The notes under the pieces: model-generated
The model's database searches: none
The model's input: the letters and a program-made list of their open reading frames with translations, nothing else
What the model was told of the DNA's origin: nothing
Made by a program: the position numbers and the translations under genes
Origin: JAUVPB01 sp965223695
GTDB taxonomy: Bacteria; Actinomycetota; Thermoleophilia; Gaiellales; Gaiellaceae
NCBI GenBank assembly: GCA_965223695.1
Contig: CBDCXJ010000024.1
Location: 1-64,000, forward strand
Reading direction: 5' to 3'
DNA length: 64,000 nucleotides
In this document: in pieces, positions 9,249 to 19,061 of the stretch
Layout: every line of letters begins with the position of its first letter
How positions within the stretch are numbered: position 1 is the stretch's first letter

Positions 9249-11344
9249 ACAGCGACGAAGACACGCACCAGACAACGGAGCAGCCGGTACCTGGAGAAAG
9301 CACAACGGCAACGCGGGTAGGCGTCGATATCGGTGGGACCTTCACCGACATCGTCTTGTATGACGACTTGTCGGGCGAGGTCCGCCTTGGCAAGGTGCCG
9401 ACGGTGGCGTCTGCGCTCGAGCAGGGGGTGGAGGCCGGGATCTCGAGCCTCCTCTCCCGCAGCGAGGTGGATGCCTGTGAGTATTTTCTCCACGGCACGA
9501 CCGTCGGCACGAACGCGATCCTCCAGCGCTCGGGCCCGGTGGTTGGCCTGCTCGCTACCCGCGGCTTCCGGGATGTCCTCGAGATCCGCCGCACCGACCG
9601 AGTCGACCCCTACGAACTTCTGACCACGCCGTGGGTACCCATCGTTCCCCGCCGGCTACGTCTCCCGGTCACTGAGCGGATCCGCGGGAGCGGCGAGGTC
9701 CACACCCCGATCGAGGCAGACGACGTTCGTCGTGCCCTCGCCAGCTTCGAAAACGAGAGTGTCGAGGCAATCGCGATCGCCTTCCTCAACTCGTTCGCGA
9801 ACCCGGCCCACGAGCTTTTCGCCGAGCGGATCCTGCGCGAGGCTGGCTTCACGAGCGAGATCTCGCTCTCCCACCAGGTCTCAGGCGAGTACCGCGAGTA
9901 CGAGCGCACGGCGACGGCGGTGGTCGATTGCTACGTACGGCCGTCCATGCGTGCCTACCTCACGGACCTCGAGCGAGGGCTCGGGGAGGTCGGATTCGCG
10001 GGCGAACTGCTCATGGTTCGTCCCGACGGCGGCCGCGATCTCATTCGGCGAGGCCAAAGAGCGACCCTTCGAGACGATCCTCTCCGGGCCGGTCGGGGGG
10101 CGTCCAGGGCACCTCCGAGCTCGCGCGGACGCTCGAGCTCGGCGACGTCGTCACCGCCGACGTGGGTGGGACGAGCTTCGACACGGCAGTGGTAAGCGAC
10201 GGCAAACCGCACCTCATGTACGAGGGCGAGGTGGCGGGTATGCCGATCCAGACCGCCTGGGTCGACGTTCGCTCGATCGGCGCTGGCGGCGGCTCGGTCG
10301 CCTACGTCGATGCCGGCGGACTCCTCAAGGTCGGCCCAACGAGCGCCGGCGCCTACCCGGGGCCGGCCTGCTACGCGCGAGGAGGCACGGAGCCCACCGT
10401 CACCGATGGCGCGCTCTGCCTCGGTCTGCTGCCCGACGTTCTGGCCTCAGGCCTCCGTCTCGACCGAGCCAGAGCAGAGGCGGCGCTTGCCCCACTCGCA
10501 GAGGCGCTTGCGTTCGATATCGCCGCTGTCGCACGTGGGATCGTGTTGATCGCGAGTGCCGCCATGGCAGGGAAGATGCACGAGATCACGGTCGAGCAGG
10601 GCCGTGACCCCCGGCTCCTCACGCTGGTGGCCTATGGCGGCGCCGGTCCCGCTCTTCGCCACTCTGCTCGCCCGCGAGCTCGACATTCCCCGGGTCGTCA
10701 TCCCGTCGTATCCGGGGAACTTCTCGGCCTGGGGCATGCTCGGTGTCGACCTACGCAGGACAGCAACCAGAACTCGCGTCATGAAGCTCGGAGACTCCGC
10801 GCTAGAGGTGACAAATCAGCTGCTGCCGGAGCTTTTCTCGGCCTCAGCCGCTCGAGCGAAGACCAACGGAAAGCAGCGCCTGCACGAGGTCGCTCTCGAC
10901 ATGCGCTACGAGGGGCAAGAGCACACCGTCACCGTGGCGGTTCCTACGAACGAGGACCGGATCGAGCTGACCGCAGGCGAGCTCCACGAGCTGTTTACCC
11001 AGCAGTACCTGGAGACCTTCTCGTACACGCTCGAGTTCGAGCCAGAAATCGTCACCCTCCGAGCGACGCTCCGGGAGCCGCTGCCACGCCGAAAGACTGC
11101 CGCGCTGGCACCTCCTGACTCGACGACATCCCAGCAGTCACAGACGCGCTCCGCCTACTCGTTTGTCCACGACGAATGGCTCGACTTCGCGCTCGTTGGG
11201 CGAGCAGAGCTCGGCTCCGGCACGATGGTGGCCGGACCGGCAATCGTCCTCGAAGAGACGGCCACGACCTACCTCGATGCCGGGTTCCAGGCGTCTGTGG
11301 ATCCGTCCGGCGCGCTCTTCATCGGGCCAGCCGAGGCCTCATAG
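9236..11344 (+). pseudogene. hyuA: hydantoinase A family subunit (second copy), three +1 frameshifts
   Basis: Complete HyuA homology of about 700 residues spread over all three frames. It opens with RVGVDIGGTFTDIVLY and FLHGTTVGTNAILQR, and continues with ETILSGPVGG, DVVTADVGGTSFDTA, SIGAGGGSVAYVDAGG and the C-terminal domain to 11344. Frame changes occur near 10028-10036 (GGCGGCCGCG), at the G6 run 10095-10100, and at CCC 10648-10650. Each is one surplus base in a short homopolymer or GC repeat, and the three sum to a full codon. As written it cannot make a whole protein; the rest is well conserved. A GTG start at 9236 overlaps the preceding stop. Confidence 0.85.
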
Positions 11345-13180
11345 TGGCCCCGGAAGTGGCCGCAACAGACGTCGTTGTCGACGTCGAGCGCGTCATCCAT
11401 CGAGCAAGCCAGCCTCGAGAAGATGAGGATGCTCTCGCCGTGGCCGTTGACGCGGATCCCGTCACGACGGAGGTCATCCGTCACGCCCTCAACTCGGCAG
11501 CTGGCCAGATGAAGTGGGTCGTTGCTCGAGCCGCTTTCTCGCCGGTGATCTACGAGGTGTTCGATTTCGCGGTTGCCCTCTACGACCGGCAGATCCGCCT
11601 GCTCGCGCAAGCGCCAAGCCTGCCTGTCTTCATGGGCACGATGAGCTTCTGCATTGAGCATGCAGTAGAAGGCGTGGGCGGCGAGGAGAACCTCGAGCCC
11701 GGCGACATCATTCTCTACAACTGGCCCTACGGAGTCGGCTCGCACGCCAACGACGCCGCGCTCGTCATGCCGATATTCGCCAACGACGACGAGTTCGTCG
11801 GCTACGCGGTGATCAAGGAGCACTGGGTCGACATCGGCGCCAAAGAGGTGTACTGCACCGATACGACCGACGTTTTCCAGGAAGGCACCTTCTTCCCGGG
11901 GGTCAAGCTCTTCCGTCGGGGTGAGCGCGATTCAGACCTCTACCGAACGCTTCTTTGCAACTCGCGCATGCCGAAGCTGCTAGCCGGCGACGTCGGCGCC
12001 CAGGTCACGGGTCTACGAGCGGGATACACCGCGCTCGCTCGCCTCGTCGAGCGCTATGGCCTGCCGCTGTTTCGAGCCGCAACAGAGCAAATGTTCGATC
12101 ACGGTGAGGCGATCGCACGGCAGTGCTTCGAGGACGTGCCAGACGGACGCTACGCCGCCCACGGACAGCTGGACAACAACGGAGTCGATGACGAGCCGAT
12201 CCCCTTTGAGATCGCGGTCGAGATCGAGGGCTCGACCGTGCGCATCGACTACTCGAACGCACCTGAGGCACAGCGGGGACCGACCAACAGCCCTCTTCCA
12301 TGCACTGTGTCTGTCACCCGGCTGGCCATGAGTCTCTTCGCGGGCGGGGGGGAGCGCGCCGCACGAGGGCATGTACCGGCCGGTCGAGATCGTGACGCGC
12401 CCCGGCTCGCTTTTCCACCCGCTTCCTCCGTCGCCTTGCTTCTTGTTCGCCTGGCCGGCATCCCAGGCGGTCGACGTGATCTACCGGGCTCTCGCGAAGG
12501 CGGTCCCAGACCGGGTACCTGCAAGCTCGGGAGGCGACGTGCACGGACTTCAGTGGTGGGGCAGCCACCCGCAAACAGGTGAACCGTGGTTTGAGGCTGC
12601 ACCCCACCCGTGTGGCCAGGGAGCCCACGCTCAGGGCGATGGGGCGAGTGCCCTCCAACACTACGCCCTTGGGATTGCACGCAGATGTACGGCCGAGGTG
12701 TACGAGACGAAGACCCAGCTCATGATCGTCCAGGAAGAGCTCGCGCCCGACTCGTGCGGCCCCGGCAAGCATCGGGGCGGTCTCGGAATCGACAACGTGT
12801 TCGAATCTCGTGATGATGGCACCTACGGAACGCCCGTCGTGGAGCGAACGAGGAGCAGCGCGTGGGGCCTCGCGGACGGCGGCGAAGGAAGGCCCAACTC
12901 AGCCGCCCTGCACCTGCCTGACGGAACCGTCATCCCGGCGGCAAAAGCGACCGCGATCAGCCTGCCAACCGGATCGAGGTACGTCCTCGAATCGGGCGGC
13001 GGCGGAGGCTTCGGCCCTCCCTCCGAGCGCGAACCCAAAGCCGTCCTCGACGATCTTCGCGACGGCTACATCACCGAGGCGCACGCGCGGAGGTACTACC
13101 CGCACGTTTTTGCGGACTCCGCCGGGCCGTCGGCAGTAGACGCGGCAGAAGACAAGAGTGGCAGCGGAACGCCCGTGTAA
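11344..13180 (+). pseudogene. hyuB: hydantoinase B family subunit (second copy), +1 frameshift
   Basis: HyuB homologue of about 610 residues. The first frame covers DPVTTEVIRHALNSAAGQMKW, ILYNWPYGVGSHANDAAL and VIKEHWVDIGAKEVY up to the G7 run at 12346-12352. Beyond it the conserved sequence (GMYRPVEIVTRPGSLFHP, then ASQAVDVIYRALAKAVPDRVP, then LESGGGGGFGPPSERE) lies in the next frame to 13180. The GTG start overlaps the stop of the second hyuA by one base (TAGTG), the same junction as at 6623. Either an indel error or a recent inactivation. It differs clearly from the first HyuB, so the two pairs probably have different substrates. Confidence 0.83.
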
Positions 13181-13192
13181 GCCTCGCGACGG

Positions 13193-14764
13193 ATGGCGGC
13201 TACCAGAATGACCGACCCGCCTCTGATCGAGATCCGCGGCATCAGCAAACGCTTCGGGGGCGTCCAGGCGCTGACGAGCATCGAGCTCGAGATCCGCGCC
13301 GGCGAGATCCACGGTCTCGTCGGCGAGAACGGCGCCGGAAAGTCGACGCTTGGCAAGATCATCGCCGGCGTCATCCGCCCCGACGCAGGCGAGCTTCACA
13401 TCGCAGGGCGGGCCATCTCCTACCACTCGCCTCGCGACGCACTCAGAGACGGCGTGACAATCGTCGAGCAGGAGCTCGCCCTCGTTCCGGCGATGACCGT
13501 GGCCGAGAACGTGGTCCTCGGCCTGCCGCGGAAGGGGCAGCTCAAGAACAGTCGCCGGGTGCGGCGCTATGTCGCGCGCCTTAACGACGAGTTCTCCTTT
13601 CACCTCCGCGTCGATGCCTTTGTCGAAGGGCTCTCGGTCGGGGACCAGCAGAAAGTCGAGGTTCTGCGGGCGCTCGTGCGCGGCGCGCGCGTGATCGTCA
13701 TGGACGAACCGACAGGGCGCCTGAGCGACACTGAGGCGGCCAACCTCCTTGACATCATGCGCCTGCTCTCCGAAGGCGGAACGACGATCATCTACGTCTC
13801 GCACTTTCTGGAAGAGGTGCTCTCGGTCGCAAGCCGGGTCACGGTCCTTCGGAACGGGCAGCTCATCCGCACTGCCCCGGCAGCCGAGGAGACGCAGGAG
13901 ACGCTCGTCCGGGCGATGCTCGGCCGTGACGCCTCACTCACCTTCCCCGAGAAGCGTCCGCCGGACCCGGACACTCCCGTCGTCCTCTCCGTTCGTGAGC
14001 TCGCAGGCGGAGACGCGATCCAGGTCTCCGACATCTCTTTCGACGTGCGGGCAGGCGAGATCGTCGGTCTAGCCGGTCTCGTCGGAAGCGGCCGCTCTGA
14101 GGTGGCGAAGATTCTCTTTGCGGCCGAGAGACGCACCGGCGGCACGGTCGAGCTCGAAGGCCGATCGCTCCAGGCACGATCGCCGCGCGCCGCCATCCGG
14201 CGCGGAATAGCGCTCGTGCCAGAAAACCGCAAGGAGCAGGGGCTTCTCCTGCGCCTGGCGGTTGGAACGAACGTCACTCTGCCCCACCTCGAGGAGCTGA
14301 CCCGGGCCAGTGTCGTCGGTAGGCGGGCGGAGGCACGCGAGACGTCGGCGATCTTCAAGCGGCTCGACGTGAAGCCGGCCAACCCTTCAGTACCCACGCA
14401 CGCGCTGTCAGGCGGAAACCAGCAGAAGGCCCTGTTTGCCAAGTGGCTCTGGCGCCCGCCGCGCGTCCTCGTCGCCGACGAGCCGACACGCGGCGTCGAC
14501 GTGGGGGCCAAATTCGCGATCTACCAGCTCCTTGCCTCGCTTGCAGCGGAGGGGATGGCCGTCCTCCTTATCTCTTCTGAGCTCGAGGAGATCCTCGGGC
14601 TCTGCCACCGCGTCGTCGTCATGCACCGTGGCCGGGTGATGGCGGAACTCGCCGGAAGCGAGATCACCGAGGAAGCGGTCATGCGTCTCGCTTTCGGTGG
14701 CGACGATGACCGGAGCGACGCGCCGGCTACGCCGGCGACCCAGGACCGCGAGAGTGACGGCTAG
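13193..14764 (+). CDS. sugar-type ABC importer ATPase, two ABC domains (RbsA/MglA family)
   Basis: 523 residues with two nucleotide-binding domains, as in importers of ribose, galactose or related small molecules. Domain 1 has Walker A GENGAGKST (about 44-52), signature LSVGDQQ and Walker B VIVMDEPT. Domain 2 has the family's degenerate Walker A GLVGSGRSE, signature LSGGNQQ and VLVADEPTRGVDVG. It starts 12 nt after hyuB. It should energise uptake together with the two permeases downstream and the lipoprotein at 8.1 kb. A second ATG at 13208 is an alternative start. Confidence 0.95.
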   Translation: MAATRMTDPPLIEIRGISKRFGGVQALTSIELEIRAGEIHGLVGENGAGKSTLGKIIAGVIRPDAGELHIAGRAISYHSPRDALRDGVTIVEQELALVPAMTVAENVVLGLPRKGQLKNSRRVRRYVARLNDEFSFHLRVDAFVEGLSVGDQQKVEVLRALVRGARVIVMDEPTGRLSDTEAANLLDIMRLLSEGGTTIIYVSHFLEEVLSVASRVTVLRNGQLIRTAPAAEETQETLVRAMLGRDASLTFPEKRPPDPDTPVVLSVRELAGGDAIQVSDISFDVRAGEIVGLAGLVGSGRSEVAKILFAAERRTGGTVELEGRSLQARSPRAAIRRGIALVPENRKEQGLLLRLAVGTNVTLPHLEELTRASVVGRRAEARETSAIFKRLDVKPANPSVPTHALSGGNQQKALFAKWLWRPPRVLVADEPTRGVDVGAKFAIYQLLASLAAEGMAVLLISSELEEILGLCHRVVVMHRGRVMAELAGSEITEEAVMRLAFGGDDDRSDAPATPATQDRESDG

Positions 14765-14825
14765 TGGTCTCTGCGGGACTCGCTGGGGCTCCTAGCTAGA
14801 GGGATCTGACGAGGGGACGAGCTCG

Positions 14826-15827
14826 GTGGCGAGCAGATACGAAGGGCTGCTCGAGGGTCTCCTGCCGAGCCGGCCGACGCTCGAGCGACGCGCTGTGCTC
14901 AACCACATTCGCGGCTACGGCGTGGCCGTCATGTTCGTCGCCCTGTTCGTGGCTCTCGCCATCACGACCTCGGCTTTCCTGACCACCGACAACCTACGCA
15001 ACCTGCTCGAGCAGTCGGCGCAGATCGGCCTCATCGCCTGCGGAGCAACGCTGGTGATTATCGCCGGCCAGTTCGACCTGTCCTCTGGCGCCATCTACTC
15101 ATTCGCTGGCGTCGTTGCCATCATCGTCACCGGCGAAAGCACGGTCGTGCTCGGCATGCTCGCCGGGCTGGTCGCCAGTGTCGTGATCGGGTTTGCAAAC
15201 GGCCTCCTCGTCACCCGCGTCGGCATCGATTCCTTCCTCGCCACGCTCGCCTCCGGCTTCGTGCTCGTCGGACTCGGGATCGTGGTCGCCAGCGGCGTCG
15301 GTACGGTCCGTACGACCGCAACCGACTTCGACCTGCTCGGCCGCGGGTCGGCCTTCTCGCTCAAGTACGAGGCCTATGCTCTCGTCGGCGTCACGATCCT
15401 AGCCTGGCTCGTTCTTCGCTTTACCGCCTTCGGTCGCCAGATCTACGCGGTTGGCGGCAATCTCGAGGCGGCGCGCGTGGCGGGCGTCAAGGTCGGTCAG
15501 GTACGGGCGCTCACGCTCGTCATCGGTGGCCTGACTGCGGCGCTGGCCGGTCTGCTCCAGACCTCCGAGATTCGCGTCGCTCAGGTCGACGCCGGCGTCA
15601 GTTTGACCCTTCCCGCGATCGCCGCCGTCATCATCGGGGGCACGAGCGTGGCCGGCGGGAAGGGCGGCGTCTGGCGCACGCTCATCGGCGTTCTCTTCGT
15701 GACGATGGTCGGCAACGGCTTCAACCTGCTCAGAATCGATTCTGTCTACCAGTCGATCTTCACGGGCGGGATCATCGTGCTCGCGGTCGCGGTCGACTCC
15801 TGGTCAAAGCTGAGTAGCCGGAGCTAG
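14826..15827 (+). CDS. ABC importer permease 1 (RbsC family)
   Basis: 333-residue multi-helix membrane protein of the BPD_transp_2 family. Typical blocks are LIACGATLVIIAGQFDLSSGAIYS, YAVGGNLEAARVAGVKV and AAVIIGGTSVAGGKGGVWRTLIG. The GTG at 14826 follows a GAGGGGACGAG stretch. It lies 61 nt after the ATPase gene and 4 nt before a second, divergent permease, so the two probably form a heterodimeric channel. Confidence 0.93.
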   Translation: MASRYEGLLEGLLPSRPTLERRAVLNHIRGYGVAVMFVALFVALAITTSAFLTTDNLRNLLEQSAQIGLIACGATLVIIAGQFDLSSGAIYSFAGVVAIIVTGESTVVLGMLAGLVASVVIGFANGLLVTRVGIDSFLATLASGFVLVGLGIVVASGVGTVRTTATDFDLLGRGSAFSLKYEAYALVGVTILAWLVLRFTAFGRQIYAVGGNLEAARVAGVKVGQVRALTLVIGGLTAALAGLLQTSEIRVAQVDAGVSLTLPAIAAVIIGGTSVAGGKGGVWRTLIGVLFVTMVGNGFNLLRIDSVYQSIFTGGIIVLAVAVDSWSKLSSRS

Positions 15828-15831
15828 GGCG

Positions 15832-16797
15832 ATGCTGGAGCTGAAGGTACAGGCGTTCAGGGAGGGAGTACTTGGCAGGGCGACCTGGCGCTCGCTCATC
15901 GACTACGGCATCGTCGTCGCCTTTCTCATCCTCTTCGCCCTCCTGGCCATCCTCTCCGATGCCTTCCTCACCAAGACAAACCTCCTCAATGTGATCGAGG
16001 CTTCAGCGGTCGTGGGCATCGTGGCAGTGGCCGCCACGCTTGTCATCATCGCTGGCGAGTTCGACCTCTCGGTGGGCGCCATTTTCGCCGTCGCCGCCGT
16101 AATTTCCGCCGAAGTGGCGATCGCCGCAGATCCGATCGCCGGGGTCGTAACCGGTATCGTCGCAGGCGCCGTCCTCGGCGCCTGCAACGGCGTGCTCATC
16201 ACGGCCGGGCGGGTCTTCTCCTTCATCGCGACGATCGCTACCGCGCTGGTGTTCCGCGGCATTGCCCTCATCATCACCGAGGGCCATCGCCTCTCCCCAA
16301 AGGACGAGGGCTTTACCACGCTCGGTCGAGAGACCTTTGCCTCCGTCAAGTACTCGGTCTGGATCTTCATTGGCTTCGCGCTCCTGCTCGGCTTCGTCCT
16401 TGCGAGGACCGCCTTCGGCCGCTACGTCTATGCCACGGGCTCGAACAGGCTGGTCGCGCGCCTTTCCGGCGTTCCGTCCAGCTACGTCCGATTCGCCGTG
16501 TTCATCCTCTCGGGTATCGCCGCCGCGGTCGCCGGCGTGATCGTCGCCTCGCGCTCCGGGCAGGGAAGCGCCGAGCTAGGGCTGGGCTTCGAGCTCTCGG
16601 TCATTGCCGCCGTCGCGATCGGTGGAACCAGCATTCGCGGCGGCCAGGGCGCCGTCTGGCGAACGGTCATCGGCGTCGTCTTTCTCTCTTTGATTGGCAA
16701 CGGGCTCATCCTGGCAGAGGTACCCCTCCACTACCGCCGTCTCACCGAGGGCCTGATCATTCTCCTCGCGGTCGCGCTGGGTCGCGCTCGGTCCTAG
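15832..16797 (+). CDS. ABC importer permease 2 (RbsC family)
   Basis: 321 residues, same family as the preceding permease but clearly divergent from it. It has VAATLVIIAGEFDLSVGAIF, YVYATGSNRLVARLSGVP and AAVAIGGTSIRGGQGAVWRT. The ATG at 15832 lies 4 nt after the previous stop, implying coupled translation. It ends 14 nt before the convergent molybdopterin gene, so little room remains for a terminator between the two. Confidence 0.93.
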   Translation: MLELKVQAFREGVLGRATWRSLIDYGIVVAFLILFALLAILSDAFLTKTNLLNVIEASAVVGIVAVAATLVIIAGEFDLSVGAIFAVAAVISAEVAIAADPIAGVVTGIVAGAVLGACNGVLITAGRVFSFIATIATALVFRGIALIITEGHRLSPKDEGFTTLGRETFASVKYSVWIFIGFALLLGFVLARTAFGRYVYATGSNRLVARLSGVPSSYVRFAVFILSGIAAAVAGVIVASRSGQGSAELGLGFELSVIAAVAIGGTSIRGGQGAVWRTVIGVVFLSLIGNGLILAEVPLHYRRLTEGLIILLAVALGRARS

Positions 16798-16811
16798 GCG
16801 GTAAGAAGCGG

Positions 16812-19028
16812 CTAGTCAGCGGCGACGCGGCAGGGCAGCCCGCGCAGCAGCCACGTTCCCATGACCGGGTCGCAGCTGTCGCTGGCGTCCTCCGTGCAAA
16901 CGTTGATGTTCGTCGACCAGAAGCCGAAGGGATCGACCGCGTCATCGGCGCGTTCCGGGTACCACCAGCGATCGGCGTGAACGACTCGCGGCGGTAGCGC
17001 ATCGGTCACGCGTGCTTGCTGGCGCACGGCCCCGATAGGCGTTTCGACTCGAACCCATTCCCCCTCGGCTATGCCAGCATCGGCCGCCGTATCCGGATGC
17101 ATGCTGGCAACCGGGTGCGGGTACTTCTTCCGGAACCATGGCATCTGTTGCGCGTTCTGGTGGAATCCCTCGATCGTTCGCCCGCCCGTCGTGAGTACGA
17201 GCGGGTACGAGCCCTCGGTCCCACTGAACACCGCCGGGAGCTCGAAATATGGAAGCGGGTCGATACCCCATGACTCGAGCAGCGACGAGCGAAGCTCGAT
17301 CTTTCCGCTTGGTGTGCCGAACGCAGCACGCTCGTCGCCTGGCGGCGTAGCTTCTCGGCGCGCGCGCGCGCCGACGGCGGGCCCGTGGTGGTCGCAGAGC
17401 GAGGCGAAATCGAGGCCTGCGGGCCTCAGCAGATCGTCCCAGAACTCTTCGACCGTTTCTGGCCAGTCGCTCGCCTGACCGAGTCGGCGACCGAGGTCTC
17501 GCCAGAGTTCGTAGTCGCTGCGGTGCTCAAACTCGGCGGCGATCGGCGCGGGCTTTGCCTCTGCATAGTCCCCGGCGAACGCCAGATAGCCGTAGCCGGT
17601 CGAGAAGAAGGGCTTCTCGAGCCAGTGCGATGCGGGCAGCAGGTAGTCGGCCAATCGAGAGGTGGGGTTGAGGAAGAGGTCATGCACGACCAGAAGCTCG
17701 AGGTTCTCGCTCGTCAGCGCCTCTATCGCCGCGCGCGCGTTCGCGGAGGCGCCAACAGCGTTGTGGCCCTGAACGATCAACGCCTTCACGGGATAGGGGC
17801 GTTCGGTCTTGATCGCCTGCCAGAGCGTCGGTTCATGTGCGCTCGCGAGCCAGCTCAGCATGTGCCGCTTGCCGTACCAGACGCGGCTCATCGCGTCGTC
17901 GAGAGCGAGATAACCGCGACCCATGTGCGCGAAGCGGTCCGCGCCGAGTCGCTTTTCACGCTGGACGTCGGCCAGCGCGTCGGCCAGCACGGCGTCGCCG
18001 TTCGCGACGATGTCACGAGGGGGACCCGCGAGTGCGTGTCCTCCCTCGACGTCGAGGTTGCCGGTGATAGCGATCAGGCATGCGAGAGCACGTCCGCTCT
18101 GCACAGCGGTGGTGCCGCTCTGACAGAGGCCGTTGCCGCCATGTATCACCGCTGGGCCGTTGGAGGCAATGGTGCGCGCGGCCGCGGCGATGTCCTGCTC
18201 GGGCACCCAGGTGAGCTCCGCTCCCCTTTCGGGCGGGTATTCGAGCGCGCGCTCGCGCAGCTCATCGAAGCCGAGAGTGTGCTCTGAGACGAAAGCGGCG
18301 TCGTGTAACCCCTCGCGGACGATGCAATGGATCAGGCTCAGCGCGAGCGCCACATCGCTCCCGGGTCGGTTCTGCAGCCAGATGTCCGCGAGTCCGGCTT
18401 CATGCGTTCTTTCCGGATCGATCACGATCAGTTTCGCGCCCTCGCGACGCGCTCGCCTGATGTGTCCCCAGAGGAGCGGCATCGACGCGCTCGGCCTGAA
18501 GCCCCAGACCACCACGCAGCGCGTCTCGCCGGCAACCGGCGCGGTGTAGAACGTGGGCCCGAAGCCGTACGTCAGGGATTCGCCGAGGGCGTTCGGTCCG
18601 TAACAGACCTTGTCCTGACCCGCGGCGTTCGGGCTGCCGAACAGATTCATGAAGCGCTCGCCGATTCCCCAGTCGGCCCCGTGCAGCGTGCCGAAGCTGT
18701 GCGCGAGCGTTTCGGGACCGAAGTCTGCGCTCAGCCTGGAGATCGTGCCCGCGATCTCATCCAGGGCCTCGTCCCACGTCGTCTCCTGCCACTTGCCGCC
18801 ACCACGGGGCCCGACTCGCTTGAGGGGGGCGTGGATGCGCGAGTCGTCGTAGTGCAGAACGTGCGCGCCCGCTCCCTTGGGGCACACGAAGCCGGCGCTC
18901 ACAGGGTGGTCGCGGTCTCCCGTAATCGCCGTGATGCGCCCGTTCTCGATCTCAACGAGAAGACCGCATTGCTGTGCGCAGGCGAAGCACACAGCCGGCT
19001 CCGTTCTGATCCTCGTCTCCGAAGGCAT
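16812..19028 (-). CDS. molybdopterin oxidoreductase (formate dehydrogenase/DMSO reductase family)
   Basis: 738 residues. The N-terminus has a [4Fe-4S] motif C14-x2-C17-x3-C21...C49 (ending GFVCPKG). A cysteine at 142 (DKVCYGPNALGES) sits where the molybdenum or tungsten ligand is found, and the C-terminal dinucleotide-binding domain (VLTTGGRTIEGFHQN) is present. No twin-arginine leader is visible, so it is probably cytoplasmic. No electron-transfer partner is encoded nearby. It lies 33 nt downstream of the hyuA/hyuB remnant on the same strand, hinting at a former shared operon. The substrate is unknown. Confidence 0.88.
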   Translation of the reverse strand: MPSETRIRTEPAVCFACAQQCGLLVEIENGRITAITGDRDHPVSAGFVCPKGAGAHVLHYDDSRIHAPLKRVGPRGGGKWQETTWDEALDEIAGTISRLSADFGPETLAHSFGTLHGADWGIGERFMNLFGSPNAAGQDKVCYGPNALGESLTYGFGPTFYTAPVAGETRCVVVWGFRPSASMPLLWGHIRRARREGAKLIVIDPERTHEAGLADIWLQNRPGSDVALALSLIHCIVREGLHDAAFVSEHTLGFDELRERALEYPPERGAELTWVPEQDIAAAARTIASNGPAVIHGGNGLCQSGTTAVQSGRALACLIAITGNLDVEGGHALAGPPRDIVANGDAVLADALADVQREKRLGADRFAHMGRGYLALDDAMSRVWYGKRHMLSWLASAHEPTLWQAIKTERPYPVKALIVQGHNAVGASANARAAIEALTSENLELLVVHDLFLNPTSRLADYLLPASHWLEKPFFSTGYGYLAFAGDYAEAKPAPIAAEFEHRSDYELWRDLGRRLGQASDWPETVEEFWDDLLRPAGLDFASLCDHHGPAVGARARREATPPGDERAAFGTPSGKIELRSSLLESWGIDPLPYFELPAVFSGTEGSYPLVLTTGGRTIEGFHQNAQQMPWFRKKYPHPVASMHPDTAADAGIAEGEWVRVETPIGAVRQQARVTDALPPRVVHADRWWYPERADDAVDPFGFWSTNINVCTEDASDSCDPVMGTWLLRGLPCRVAAD

Positions 19029-19061
19029 ATCGAGTGGACCGCCCCTCCCCCGCCGTCTCCC

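Noticed and set aside
17385..18287. 300-codon plus-strand frame opposite the molybdopterin gene
   Set aside because: It is the antisense shadow of a gene with clear motifs; its product has no family features and high-GC DNA gives such frames routinely.
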